64,000 nt of DNA from Pseudomonas kilonensis. GTDB lineage: Bacteria > Pseudomonadota > Gammaproteobacteria > Pseudomonadales > Pseudomonadaceae. Positions 1-7,751 of the stretch are shown piece after piece (the stretch's first letter is position 1; each line of letters opens with the position of its first letter). Position numbers and translations under genes: made by a program. The stretch is taken from the NCBI RefSeq assembly GCF_001269885.1, contig NZ_LHVH01000022.1, forward strand, positions 246,062 through 310,061, given 5' to 3'. Under the pieces are notes generated by a model. The model searched no databases. It saw nothing but the letters and a program-made list of their open reading frames with translations, and was not told the DNA's origin.

Positions 1-357
1 GTAGATCGGCACTTCGCTGGCGTGGGTGCGAGTCTGTTCCTGGTACCACGCCGAGTTGCCCGGCTGCTTCTTGGCGCCGATCAGCCCGCGCTGGGCTCGC
101 AGCCAGTCCACCACCACGACCACGTCCAGTTCCGGACGCGCGGCCTTGGCGGCATGCAGGGCATCGAGGATTTCCTGGCCGGCCTCGTCCTGTTGCAGGT
201 ACAGCGCGACGATGTAGATGCGCTGGGTGGCCTGGGCGATTTTCTCCAGCAGGCAACGGCGGAATTGGGCAGCACCATCGAGGATGGTCACCGCATCGGC
301 GGTCAGTGCAAAGCTGCGCAGCTTGGGCAGCAGGGAGCGTTTGAAAAGCGACGGCAT
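1..357 (-). CDS. pssA: Phosphatidylserine synthase of the phospholipase D type, N-terminal part
   Basis: The gene runs off the left edge, so only the first 119 codons are present. The start is the ATG at 357 (MPSLFKRSLLPKLRSF). The visible part has the N-terminal half of a PLD-fold domain: a segment around residues 20-55 (ILDGAAQFRRCLLEKI, then RIYIVALYLQQDEAG) and a beta strand with LDVVVVVDWLRAQRG. This is the pattern of the PssA family, which condenses CDP-diacylglycerol with serine to make phosphatidylserine for the inner membrane. The catalytic HKD motifs would lie beyond the window edge. A cardiolipin synthase or another PLD protein is the main alternative. Confidence 0.75.
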   Translation of the reverse strand, partial: MPSLFKRSLLPKLRSFALTADAVTILDGAAQFRRCLLEKIAQATQRIYIVALYLQQDEAGQEILDALHAAKAARPELDVVVVVDWLRAQRGLIGAKKQPGNSAWYQEQTRTHASEVPIY

Positions 358-442
358 AGGGCTCGCAAAAGGTCGATTCCGAAGAACGGATGAGCTTACA
401 CCATGGATGGGTTTGGGTCTTCCTGTCCTAAAGAAAAAACAC

Positions 443-471
443 TTGACCAAGGAGAACGATCATTCTACTTT
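443..471 (+). promoter_or_regulatory. Promoter with embedded palindrome upstream of the tetR gene
   Basis: TTGACC at 443-448 and TACTTT at 466-471 are spaced by 17 bp and look like a housekeeping promoter. The spacer contains the near-perfect palindrome AGAACGATCATTCT (453-466, 12 of 14 bases paired). Its position suggests the operator of the TetR protein encoded immediately downstream, giving autoregulation. This is inference from position and symmetry. Confidence 0.5.
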
Positions 472-477
472 TGTTTC

Positions 478-1041
478 ATGAACGAAATTACTGGTAATGA
501 AACACGAGACATCATCCTCGATGTCGCCGAAAAGTTGATCTATAAAAGTGGCATCGCCGCCACCGGCATGGACCTTCTGGTGAAAACCGCCGGCGTCTCC
601 AGGAAAAGTGTCTATCGCTACTTCGCCAACAAGGACGACCTGATCGTGGCTGCCCTCAAGCGGCGGGACGAGCGCTGGATGCACTGGTTCAGCACCGAAG
701 TGGACAAGGCGCCGACCCCGACTGCACGGCTGCTCAACCTGTTCACCGTGCTCAAGGGCTGGTTCGACAGCGAAGGTTTCCGCGGCTGCGCATTCATCAA
801 CACCAGTGGCGAAACCGGCGATCCACAGGATCCGGTCCGCCAGGTGGCGAAGCTGCACAAACAGAAGTTGCTCGATTACGTAACCCGGCTGTGCGTCGAA
901 CAAGGTGTCCAGAACCCGGACGCACTGGCGCGCCAACTCCTGATTCTGATTGACGGCGCCATTACCGTGGCGCTGGTCATGGGCGACCACCGCGCGGCTG
1001 ACGACGCCCAGGACTTACTCGAAAAACTGCTACACGTCTGA
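478..1041 (+). CDS. TetR/AcrR family transcriptional regulator
   Basis: A 187-residue regulator. The N-terminal helix-turn-helix is clear: ILDVAEKLIYKSGIAATGMD, then VKTAGVSRKSVYRYFANKDDL at about residues 12-55. The C-terminal half is a ligand and dimerisation domain. The start is taken at the ATG at 478 because it gives the usual TetR N-terminus and lies just after the promoter at 443-471. An in-frame ATG at 403 would place the promoter and palindrome inside the coding region. There is no good ribosome site close to 478, so the message may be nearly leaderless. The next gene is 45 bp downstream on the same strand and is the likely co-transcribed target. Confidence 0.85.
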   Translation: MNEITGNETRDIILDVAEKLIYKSGIAATGMDLLVKTAGVSRKSVYRYFANKDDLIVAALKRRDERWMHWFSTEVDKAPTPTARLLNLFTVLKGWFDSEGFRGCAFINTSGETGDPQDPVRQVAKLHKQKLLDYVTRLCVEQGVQNPDALARQLLILIDGAITVALVMGDHRAADDAQDLLEKLLHV

Positions 1042-1086
1042 CCTGTTGAACCCTTGTGCAATTCGTCAATTCTCTGGAGATCCGCC

Positions 1087-1566
1087 ATGTCTGCTTCTTC
1101 CGAAGTTCGTCCGCCGTTGCCGCCGTTCACTCGTGCGTCGGCGATCGAGAAAGTTCGCCTGGCCGAAGACGGCTGGAACTCTCGTGACCCGCAAAAAGTA
1201 TCCTTGGCCTACACGCTGGATACTCAATGGCGTAACCGCGCCGAATTCGCCCATAACCGCGAGGAAGCCAAGGCGTTCCTGACCCGCAAATGGGCCAAGG
1301 AGCTGGATTATCGGCTGATCAAGGAGCTCTGGGCGTTCACCGATAACCGCATCGCCGTGCGCTACGCCTACGAATGGCACGACGACTCGGGCAACTGGTT
1401 CCGTTCCTACGGCAACGAAAACTGGGAGTTCGATGAGCACGGCCTGATGTACAACCGCTACGCCTGCATCAACGATATGCCGATCAAGGAAAGCGAGCGC
1501 AAGTTCCGCTGGCCGCTGGGCCGCCGGCCGGACGATCATCCGGGGTTGTCTGAGTTGGGGTTGTAA
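1087..1566 (+). CDS. NTF2-like (DUF1348-type) protein
   Basis: A 159-residue cytoplasmic protein with no signal peptide. It has the small cone-shaped NTF2/SnoaL pattern: an N-terminal helix with AEDGWNSRDPQKVSLAYTLD, then a beta-rich part with LWAFTDNRIAVRYAYEWHDDSGNWFRSYGNENWEFDEHG, written here in pieces of one continuous region. The family is widespread and its members are mostly of unknown activity. The ATG at 1087 follows CTGGAGA at 1074-1080. It lies in a probable two-gene operon behind a TetR regulator, so it is likely induced by the small molecule that the regulator senses. Confidence 0.8.
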   Translation: MSASSEVRPPLPPFTRASAIEKVRLAEDGWNSRDPQKVSLAYTLDTQWRNRAEFAHNREEAKAFLTRKWAKELDYRLIKELWAFTDNRIAVRYAYEWHDDSGNWFRSYGNENWEFDEHGLMYNRYACINDMPIKESERKFRWPLGRRPDDHPGLSELGL

Positions 1567-1600
1567 CGCTCTCGACATGGCGGCCTGATAGTTGGTCGGG

Positions 1601-1960
1601 GTTTTGTTGACCGGGTACATATCCATTGCTGCGGTAACGGCTGCTTAGGGTTCCGCCCTGACGGCGGGTCACTTTTGGAAGAGCCGGGAGCCGGACCAGC
1701 CAAAAGTAACCAAAAGCGCTTTGCCCCACCACTCGGTGCCTCGCCTAGGCTCGGCATGCCCGAACGAAGGCATTGCTCCGTGGGCCGCCGCGAAGGGCCA
1801 TCCATGGCCCAGCGCGGCTACCTCGGCATCCATGCCGAGGTGCCCACTGCGCAATGCCTGCGTTCGGCCATCGTGGTTAACGGGGCGCCGAGATCAACGT
1901 CCACGCCGAGGCGGCCTAGTAGCCGACCTGGCTCTCCCGGTCGTACACCCATTAGATCTG
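1601..1960 (+). repeat. Dispersed structured repeat, copy A
   Basis: About 330-360 bp that recurs at 38680-38997 (inverted) and 54760-55100. It begins GTTTTGTTGACCGGGTACAT and contains several stem-loops: CCGCC/GGCGG at 1653-1667, TGCC/GGCA at 1737-1756, and a 10-bp stem at 1820-1841. The arms change in a compensating way between copies. One base is missing near 1785-1795 relative to the other copies, so reading frames across it are not conserved. It is treated as a non-coding mobile or structural element. The stretch 1567-2260 holds no supported gene, only this copy and REP sequences. Confidence 0.85.
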
Positions 1961-2125
1961 TGGGAGCAAAGCTTGCTCGCGAGGCGGCCTTACAGCCGGC
2001 CTGGCTCTCCCGGTCGTACTCCGATCCCATTGTGGGAGCGAGTTTGTTCGCGATGACGGCGGCAAATCCAACAGGGGTGCAAACTGACCCACCGCTATCG
2101 CGAGCAAGCTCGCTGCTCCCACAGT
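1959..2125. repeat. REP palindromes (three copies)
   Basis: Three REP units, TGTGGGAGCAAAGCTTGCTC at about 1960, a variant at about 2030 and an inverted one ending near 2125. They follow repeat copy A directly; the same join is seen after copy C. Confidence 0.85.
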
Positions 2126-2260
2126 AAAACGGTGGGGCACACAGCAACGCCAGACAAGCGGCCCCTCCAACAGGCTTGACCCACATGCCGCCAGGCATCA
2201 CATTGCCTGGGCCGGCGATAAGCTCGCTGTTTCGTTGTGCAGCAGATTTTTGTGGAGCCC

Positions 2261-2662
2261 ATGACCGCGTCGATTCCGATCCGTCCCCCCTGCCCGCCCG
2301 GCGTCTGCGATTGTGGCCGTGATGCCTTGCTGCAAGCGCCTGGCAGCGACCTGCGCATCCTGTGCCTGAATCGCCAGGAAGAAAAACGCCTGCTTGAACG
2401 CCTGGAGAACATCCAGAGCCTCGACGAACTCCAGCGCCTGCAGCAACGCCTGTACGAAAACCTGGGGATCCGCCTGAGCGTCGAGCCTGGCTACAACGAA
2501 GTGCGGACCATGCGCGGCATCGCCATCGAATTCCAGGACCAGCCCGGCCTGTGCCGCAAGATTCGCCAGTCGATTCCCGCCGCCATCCGCCGAGGCCTGG
2601 AAAAACGCCCCGAGATTGCCTGGCGGCTGTTGGATGCCCACGATCTGTTTCGCGACATCTGA
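2261..2662 (+). CDS. Hypothetical protein with N-terminal cysteine cluster
   Basis: A 133-residue soluble protein of unknown function. The N-terminus carries CPPGVCDCGRD, followed by a segment with RILCLNRQEEKRLLERL, then a helical part with many Leu and Gln residues (EELQRLQQRLYENLGIRL-like) and a C-terminus ending AWRLLDAHDLFRDI. The clustered cysteines could bind a metal or form disulfides, but no known motif was recognised. The ATG at 2261 is preferred over an in-frame GTG at 2237 because GGAG lies at 2254-2257, though the spacing is short. It converges on the TonB-dependent receptor gene, 36 bp away. Confidence 0.6.
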   Translation: MTASIPIRPPCPPGVCDCGRDALLQAPGSDLRILCLNRQEEKRLLERLENIQSLDELQRLQQRLYENLGIRLSVEPGYNEVRTMRGIAIEFQDQPGLCRKIRQSIPAAIRRGLEKRPEIAWRLLDAHDLFRDI

Positions 2663-2698
2663 ACCCAGGCGGCTCCTTCCCTGGAGCGGCACCTCGGC

Positions 2699-5122
2699 CT
2701 AGAAATCCACCGTCGCGGAAAGCAGATAGGTGCGCGGGGTCGACAGCGTCAATCCGGCCTCACTGTCATCCGACGCCCCGGCCGAACTCCAGTAGCGCTT
2801 GTCTGCCACGTTTTCGATGTTGGCCCGCAGGGTGATGTGCTTTTCGTCGACCTTGAACGCGTAGCGGGCGCCCACGTCGAAACGTTCCCAGGAATCGATT
2901 TGCTTGGTGTTGGACTGGTCCAGGTACTGCGAGCTGGAGTAGATGCCGCGGCTGGTCAGGGTCAGGCCCTGTACCGTCGGCACGTCCCATTCGGCGCCGA
3001 GGTTGACGTTGTACTTCGGCGTGGCCGGTGCGCGGTTGCCGTCGAAGGCGCCGTTGGTGGTTTGGGTCAGTTCGCTGTCGATGTACATCACGCCGCCGAG
3101 CAAGCGGGTTCCCTTCAGCGGTTCGCCAAACACACTCAACTCCACGCCGGTGTTTTCTCGCTTGCCGTTCGGGCCGAAGACACGCGTCGTGGCGTCGGTC
3201 GCATAGGCCGGCTGCTTGATCCGGAACAGCGCGGCGGTGACGGCGAACGGACCGGCATCATACTTGGCGCCCACCTCGACTTGACGGCTGATGAACGGCG
3301 GGAAAATCTCATCCTCGTTCACCGACGTCGACGGCGCGATCTTGCCCTGGCTCAGGCCTTCCATGTAGTTGGCATACAGCGACAGCTTGTCGGTCGCCTT
3401 GAACAGGATCCCACCCGAGGGCGAAACCTTTTCCTCATCGTAGGCGGTTTCGCCCTTGGCGTTATTCGTCCAGTCGTCAACCTTCACCCGTTGCCAGCGG
3501 GCACCTAGGGTCAGCAGCAAGCGATCCTCAAACAGGCCAAGGGTGTCGGACAACGCCAGGCCACTGAAGCGGTTCTCGGTGTAGACCTTGTCGTCCTGTC
3601 GCGTCGGGTTGCTCGGCGTCGGGGTCTGTACCGGGTCATACAGGTTGCTGCTGCCGTTGGCGTAACGGGCGCCGCCATTTTCGAAGTCCATGTAGAAATA
3701 GCTGGCCGACAGGTTGACCTCATGGCTCACCGGGCCGGTATGGAACCAGTTGCGCACCCCGGCACTGGCCGTCCGGACATTCTCGTCGCGGGTGAAATCC
3801 CGGGGTTGAACGCGGAAATCTCCAGCCTCATTGAGGACCGAAACGGCATGCCGAAGGAACTCATGAGTACTTTTGCGCGCCCCCACGCCGCCGTACAGCA
3901 TGACGGAGTCGTTGACATCGAATTCGGCATTCACCGCGCCGAAGGTATCTTTGGTACGCGCCTTGCTCCAAGGCTGCGCGTAGTTGCGATCTACATCGCT
4001 GGCATGCGGCACTGGCGCGTCGGCGGCAACCTGCACGCGCTCCTGCGGCGCGTCGGTGTTACGCTCGGTACGGCCAATGTCCGTCGAGAGCCGCAGGCGT
4101 TCACCGCGAAAATCCAGGCCCAGCACCGCCATCTCGCGGTCCACGCTCTGGTGATCCCATTCGGTGTCGCCCGCCTGCTTCACGCCATTGAAGCGAATCC
4201 CGAACTTGTCCTCTTCACCAAAACGCCGCCCGACGTCCACGGCACCGCCAAGCTGATTATTGGAGGCATAGCTGCCGGTGAATGAGGTGATGGGCTTGTC
4301 GGTGGCCCGCTTGGGCACCACGTTGATCCCGCCGCCCACGCTGCCCCGTGGAGAGATACCGTTGATGAGCTGGCTCGGGCCCTTGACGATATCGACGCGC
4401 TCGGCCATCTCCATGTCGATCGTGTACGTCGGCAGGATGCCGTAGAGACCGTTGTACGCAACATCACTGTTGAACAGGCTGAAACCGCGAATGGTGAACT
4501 GCTCAAAGCGCCCGCCCGCCGGGTTGGTGGCACGGACCGAGGGGTCGCTGGCAATCAGGTCGCCCAGGGTGCGTGCCTGCTGGTTCTTGACCGCCGTGCT
4601 GGTGTAGGTGGTCATGCTGAACGGCGTTTCCATGAAGTCCCGCGAGCCCAGCAATCCTTGCGAACCACGCCGCGCCACCTGACCGCCGGCGTACACCGGG
4701 CTGTCCGTCGACACCGTGGCGCCGACAATCGAGGTGGGGGCAAGTTGCAGGCTGCCGCCTTCTGGCGCCGGCATCAGGATATAGGCCTGCTCACCCACCG
4801 CTTGCAATTGCAGGCCCGAGCCCGACAACAGCCGGGCAAACCCCTCCTCGACCGCAAACTCACCCGAAAGCCCGGCGCTGTTGCGACCACTCACCAGGGC
4901 CGGATCCACCGACAGGTTGACGCCCGCCAGCCCGGCAAACCGGGTCAACGCCGCGCTGAGGCTGCCCGCCGGCACCTGATAGCTGCGCCGGGTGGCTTCT
5001 TCGGCCAGGCTCGATGAGATAAAGAAGGGGCTGGCGCTCAGGCTCAACATGAGGCTCAGGTTCAACAGCGGACGCCTGCCGGCAAAGGCCGGGCGCAAAC
5101 GCAAAGGTGCAACTGCGGACAT
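2699..5122 (-). CDS. TonB-dependent siderophore receptor with signalling domain
   Basis: An 807-residue outer-membrane receptor. After a signal peptide (about residues 1-40, ending SSSLAEE) comes an STN domain at about 47-118 (YQVPAGSLSAALTRFAGLAG), a TonB-box-like segment near 129, a plug domain at about 155-290 (the strand RFEQFTIRGFSL and VDIVKGPSQLINGI), and a 22-strand barrel ending in the expected aromatic residue (TYLLSATVDF). The STN domain means it also signals: ligand binding is relayed to the FecR protein and releases the sigma factor encoded upstream. The three genes lie in the order sigma, anti-sigma, receptor on this strand. The siderophore cannot be named from sequence. Confidence 0.9.
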   Translation of the reverse strand: MSAVAPLRLRPAFAGRRPLLNLSLMLSLSASPFFISSSLAEEATRRSYQVPAGSLSAALTRFAGLAGVNLSVDPALVSGRNSAGLSGEFAVEEGFARLLSGSGLQLQAVGEQAYILMPAPEGGSLQLAPTSIVGATVSTDSPVYAGGQVARRGSQGLLGSRDFMETPFSMTTYTSTAVKNQQARTLGDLIASDPSVRATNPAGGRFEQFTIRGFSLFNSDVAYNGLYGILPTYTIDMEMAERVDIVKGPSQLINGISPRGSVGGGINVVPKRATDKPITSFTGSYASNNQLGGAVDVGRRFGEEDKFGIRFNGVKQAGDTEWDHQSVDREMAVLGLDFRGERLRLSTDIGRTERNTDAPQERVQVAADAPVPHASDVDRNYAQPWSKARTKDTFGAVNAEFDVNDSVMLYGGVGARKSTHEFLRHAVSVLNEAGDFRVQPRDFTRDENVRTASAGVRNWFHTGPVSHEVNLSASYFYMDFENGGARYANGSSNLYDPVQTPTPSNPTRQDDKVYTENRFSGLALSDTLGLFEDRLLLTLGARWQRVKVDDWTNNAKGETAYDEEKVSPSGGILFKATDKLSLYANYMEGLSQGKIAPSTSVNEDEIFPPFISRQVEVGAKYDAGPFAVTAALFRIKQPAYATDATTRVFGPNGKRENTGVELSVFGEPLKGTRLLGGVMYIDSELTQTTNGAFDGNRAPATPKYNVNLGAEWDVPTVQGLTLTSRGIYSSSQYLDQSNTKQIDSWERFDVGARYAFKVDEKHITLRANIENVADKRYWSSAGASDDSEAGLTLSTPRTYLLSATVDF

Positions 5123-5204
5123 TGGAAAGCGCTCTCATTTTTGTTCAGTTGCCTTGAATGACAAGCGAGACAAAAAAAGGGGACAGGCCTCAAAACTACA
5201 CCCT

Positions 5205-5344
5205 CCCTGTGGCGAGGGGATTTATCCCCGCTGGGCTGCGAAGCGGCCCCCAACCCCGGCAACTCGGTGTGTCAGTAAGATCAAGGTCGTTGCTTTTGGG
5301 GCTGCTGCGCAGCCCAGCGGGGATAAATCCCCTCGCCACAGGGG
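5205..5344. repeat. Inverted pair of REP-like elements
   Basis: CCTGTGGCGAGGGGATTTAT begins one arm and its inverted partner ends near 5344. This BIME-like pair fills the gap between the receptor and fecR genes and may protect or terminate the message. Confidence 0.8.
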
Positions 5345-5375
5345 TATGACTGCTCGTCTTTATTGCGTACCGACC

Positions 5376-6320
5376 TCAGGCCATATTTTTGCGAAGTGTC
5401 AACGTGACCCAGTAGCGAGTGCGCCTGTGCACGTCCAGCGGCAGGCTGGCTGCAAGCAGCGCGAGGATTCGGTCGGTGTTGTCCAGGCGGAAGCTGCCGG
5501 TGATTCGCAGGGGTTCCAGGTTTTCATCCCAGCGCAACACGCCGGGGCGATAGCGGCTCAGCTCCCGCAGGAAATGCCCCAGCGGCTGGTCCTGCGCAAC
5601 CAATACGCCGTCACGCCAACCCAGCTGCGCCACGTCGAACGCCTTCACTGGCCCCGCGCCTGATTCCTGGATATTGACCTGCTGGCCCGCTTCCAAGCTC
5701 AGCAATGGCCCCCGCAGCGGTTGCAGTTGCGCCGAGCCGCTGACCACCGACACCCGGCAATCGCCCTCGCCCAAGTGCAGGCAGACCTCGCCACGAGTGA
5801 TGGTGATGAGCCCGTAGGGTGATTGAACGGACAGCGGCGTGTTTCCGGCGAGCTTGAGAGCCATCTCGCCGCGTACCAGCACCAGGCGCCGCGCCTTGAG
5901 GTCCAGGTCGACGGCGCTGTCGGTGTTCAGTTGCAGCGCACTGCCATCGACCAGCGACCAGCGCCGTTGCTCGCCCGTGACGGTGTGCAAGTCAGCGCGC
6001 CAAGCTTCCAACGGCAGCTCTCGCCCCAGCAGCCAAGCGGTCGGGACCAATGCGGCGACGCCCAATGCGCGCTTGAGCACCTCGCGCCGGGCCAACACTG
6101 GGCGGTCCAGGGTTGCCATGCCCAGGGACGCGGGCACCCCGGCAAAACGCTGGCGCAATCGCTGGGCCTTCTGCCAGGCCGCCTCATGATGAGCGCTGCT
6201 GTCGCGCCAGCGTTGCAGGGCCGCCGAGTCGAACGCATCCCCGTCGAACTCCATCAGGGTCAACCAGCGAGCCGCCGCCCGCGCCGCTTCACGGGCTTCG
6301 GGAGAAGGAGCCGAGCGCAT
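5376..6320 (-). CDS. FecR-family anti-sigma / signal transducer
   Basis: A 314-residue inner-membrane regulator. The N-terminal helical domain (about 5-60, ARAAARWLTLMEFDG) binds the sigma factor. A hydrophobic segment follows at about 75-95, and the periplasmic part has the FecR beta domain (GEQRRWSLVDGSALQLNTDS, ...VQSPYGLITI) and a C-terminal STN-like domain that meets the receptor. RREVLKRALG before the hydrophobic stretch resembles a twin-arginine signal, so folding before export is possible. The ATG at 6320 overlaps the sigma stop by one base (TGATG), which favours it over an upstream ATG at 6341 lying inside the sigma gene. Confidence 0.88.
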   Translation of the reverse strand: MRSAPSPEAREAARAAARWLTLMEFDGDAFDSAALQRWRDSSAHHEAAWQKAQRLRQRFAGVPASLGMATLDRPVLARREVLKRALGVAALVPTAWLLGRELPLEAWRADLHTVTGEQRRWSLVDGSALQLNTDSAVDLDLKARRLVLVRGEMALKLAGNTPLSVQSPYGLITITRGEVCLHLGEGDCRVSVVSGSAQLQPLRGPLLSLEAGQQVNIQESGAGPVKAFDVAQLGWRDGVLVAQDQPLGHFLRELSRYRPGVLRWDENLEPLRITGSFRLDNTDRILALLAASLPLDVHRRTRYWVTLTLRKNMA

Positions 6321-6829
6321 CAGAAGTCCACCAACAGGCAATGCTCATAGGCCTGGGCCATGTAGCGTTTTACCGTGCGTTCGGAGACTTGCAGGCGCTC
6401 GGCGATCTCGCGATAACCCAGGCCTTCAAGTTGGCTCCAGAGAAAAGCCCGGCGCACCAAGGGCGGCAGGCCATCGAGCAATTCGTCCAGGGCTTGCAGG
6501 GTTTCCAGCAGCAGCCAGCGTTGTTCTGGCGACGGTGCGCAGGCTTCAGGCAGGCTGGCCAAGGCATCGAGATACGCCTGTTCCAGATTGCGCCGGGTGT
6601 AGAAATTGCTCAGCAGGCGTTTGCCAACGGTCAGCAGATAAGCCCGGGGCTCTTGCAGGTCAGCCAAGGTCTGGGAACTGGAAAGCACCCGCAGGAAGGT
6701 ATCCTGGCGCAGGTCCGCCGCATCCCAGGCATTGCCCATGCGCCGCCGCAGCCAGCCTTCCAGCCAGCTACCGTGGTCACGGTACAACGCATGGAGGGAA
6801 TGCTCCGTCGGCGTAACTGCATCACACAT
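6320..6829 (-). CDS. FecI-like ECF sigma factor
   Basis: A 169-residue sigma-70 factor of the iron-starvation ECF group. Region 2 is seen at about 13-75 (LYRDHGSWLEGWLRRRMGNA, DLRQDTFLRVL) and region 4 at about 112-160 (LPPLVRRAFLWSQLEGLGYR, SERTVKRYMAQAYEHCL). It directs polymerase to the receptor promoter when released by FecR. It is translationally coupled to fecR. A Fur-box-like site lies 25 bp upstream of its start, so iron limitation should switch on the system. Confidence 0.9.
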   Translation of the reverse strand: MCDAVTPTEHSLHALYRDHGSWLEGWLRRRMGNAWDAADLRQDTFLRVLSSSQTLADLQEPRAYLLTVGKRLLSNFYTRRNLEQAYLDALASLPEACAPSPEQRWLLLETLQALDELLDGLPPLVRRAFLWSQLEGLGYREIAERLQVSERTVKRYMAQAYEHCLLVDF

Positions 6830-6853
6830 GTCCAGAGCCTGCGCAAAGTCTTA

Positions 6854-6872
6854 AATGAGACTGATTCTAATT
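6854..6872 (-). promoter_or_regulatory. Candidate Fur box of the fecI operon
   Basis: AATGAGACTGATTCTAATT is a 19-bp imperfect palindrome. It matches 16 of 19 positions of the common AATGAGAATCATTCTCATT type of Fur box. Its place just upstream of the sigma gene fits iron repression. Confidence 0.65.
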
Positions 6873-6943
6873 AATGTTCGCGCGTTAATCCAAGCTCTTT
6901 ATGCAAAGTGTGTCTAAACACGGGGATGGAATGGATAGAGGGC

Positions 6944-7032
6944 CCTGTGGGGAGCTTGCTCGCGATGGCGGTGTGTCAGAAACATGGATGCTGACTGATA
7001 CTCCGCTATCGCGAGCAAGCTCGCTCCCACAG
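6944..7032. repeat. Inverted REP pair
   Basis: Two facing REP units (CTGTGGGGAGCTTGCTCGCG and GCGAGCAAGCTCGCTCCCAC) lie between the fecI upstream region and the next gene. Confidence 0.85.
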
Positions 7033-7056
7033 GTAAGTCTTTTGCGAGCAGTGCTA

Positions 7057-7578
7057 TCAGTGACTGGCGTGCAAGGTCTTCGCCACCTCAGGCATGGCCG
7101 ACGAGTGATGGTTGATGATCTTCCACTGGCCATCGAGGCGCTCATAGAGGAAGGTGTAGCGCGCCTGGACCTCGCGCTTGGAGCCGTCGGCCTGGGTGAG
7201 CGTGAAGGTATAGACACCACTGTCCATCGCCGCATCGGGGCCCAGGTGGCGGATCTCCCGGTAGTTGATTTGCCCGACCGGTTTGCCGGCCAGGAAATGC
7301 TCGAAGTAATCCTGGATCTGCGCCGGCGTGTTGCGCACCTTGTTGGAAACAGTCGGTTGCAAAATCGCATCCGGAGCGTAGAGGCCGGTCACGGCGGTGG
7401 CGCTACCGGTTTGCAGCGCGGCGTTCCAGCGGTCGAACAGCGCCGCGATCTCGCGGTCATTCACATTCTTGGGCTGCTCGGCCACCGTGCGATACACGTA
7501 AGGCGTAGCCTCAAGCGCCTGGACAAACGGCGCGGCCAGCAGGAATAAAGCAGCAATGGCGCAGGTTTTCATTTTCAT
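7057..7578 (-). CDS. Exported SnoaL/DUF4440-like protein
   Basis: A 173-residue protein with a signal peptide (MKMKTCAIAALFLLAAPFVQ, cleavage near ALA/ALE). The mature part has the NTF2/SnoaL-like fold: a helix with IAALFDRWNAALQTGSATAV, LYAPDAILQPT, then strands ending with FLYERLDGQWKIINHHSS. Relatives are annotated as SgcJ/EcaC-type or ketosteroid-isomerase-like proteins with no settled activity. The start at 7578 is chosen because AGGAAC lies about 8 bases upstream and a signal peptide follows at once. It is divergent from the two-component genes. Confidence 0.75.
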   Translation of the reverse strand: MKMKTCAIAALFLLAAPFVQALEATPYVYRTVAEQPKNVNDREIAALFDRWNAALQTGSATAVTGLYAPDAILQPTVSNKVRNTPAQIQDYFEHFLAGKPVGQINYREIRHLGPDAAMDSGVYTFTLTQADGSKREVQARYTFLYERLDGQWKIINHHSSAMPEVAKTLHASH

Positions 7579-7751
7579 CAAAGTGTTCCTTTGGGTTTCA
7601 ATGGGCCCACTTTGCCGGCCTTCCCGGCCTTCGCCATCGGCCAACCGGTGCCAATCGCCTATGCCGTTCGGCAGATAGGCCCAGTGCCGGTGACACGTTC
7701 TAATGACGCCACCGCGAACCGGACCGGTCCTCTTCCACGCTGGAGTTCCCC

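Noticed and set aside
1675..2127. 150-residue frame in repeat copy A, and similar frames in copies B and C
   Set aside because: Frames differ among copies because of a single-base gap, while stems covary; this is non-coding.
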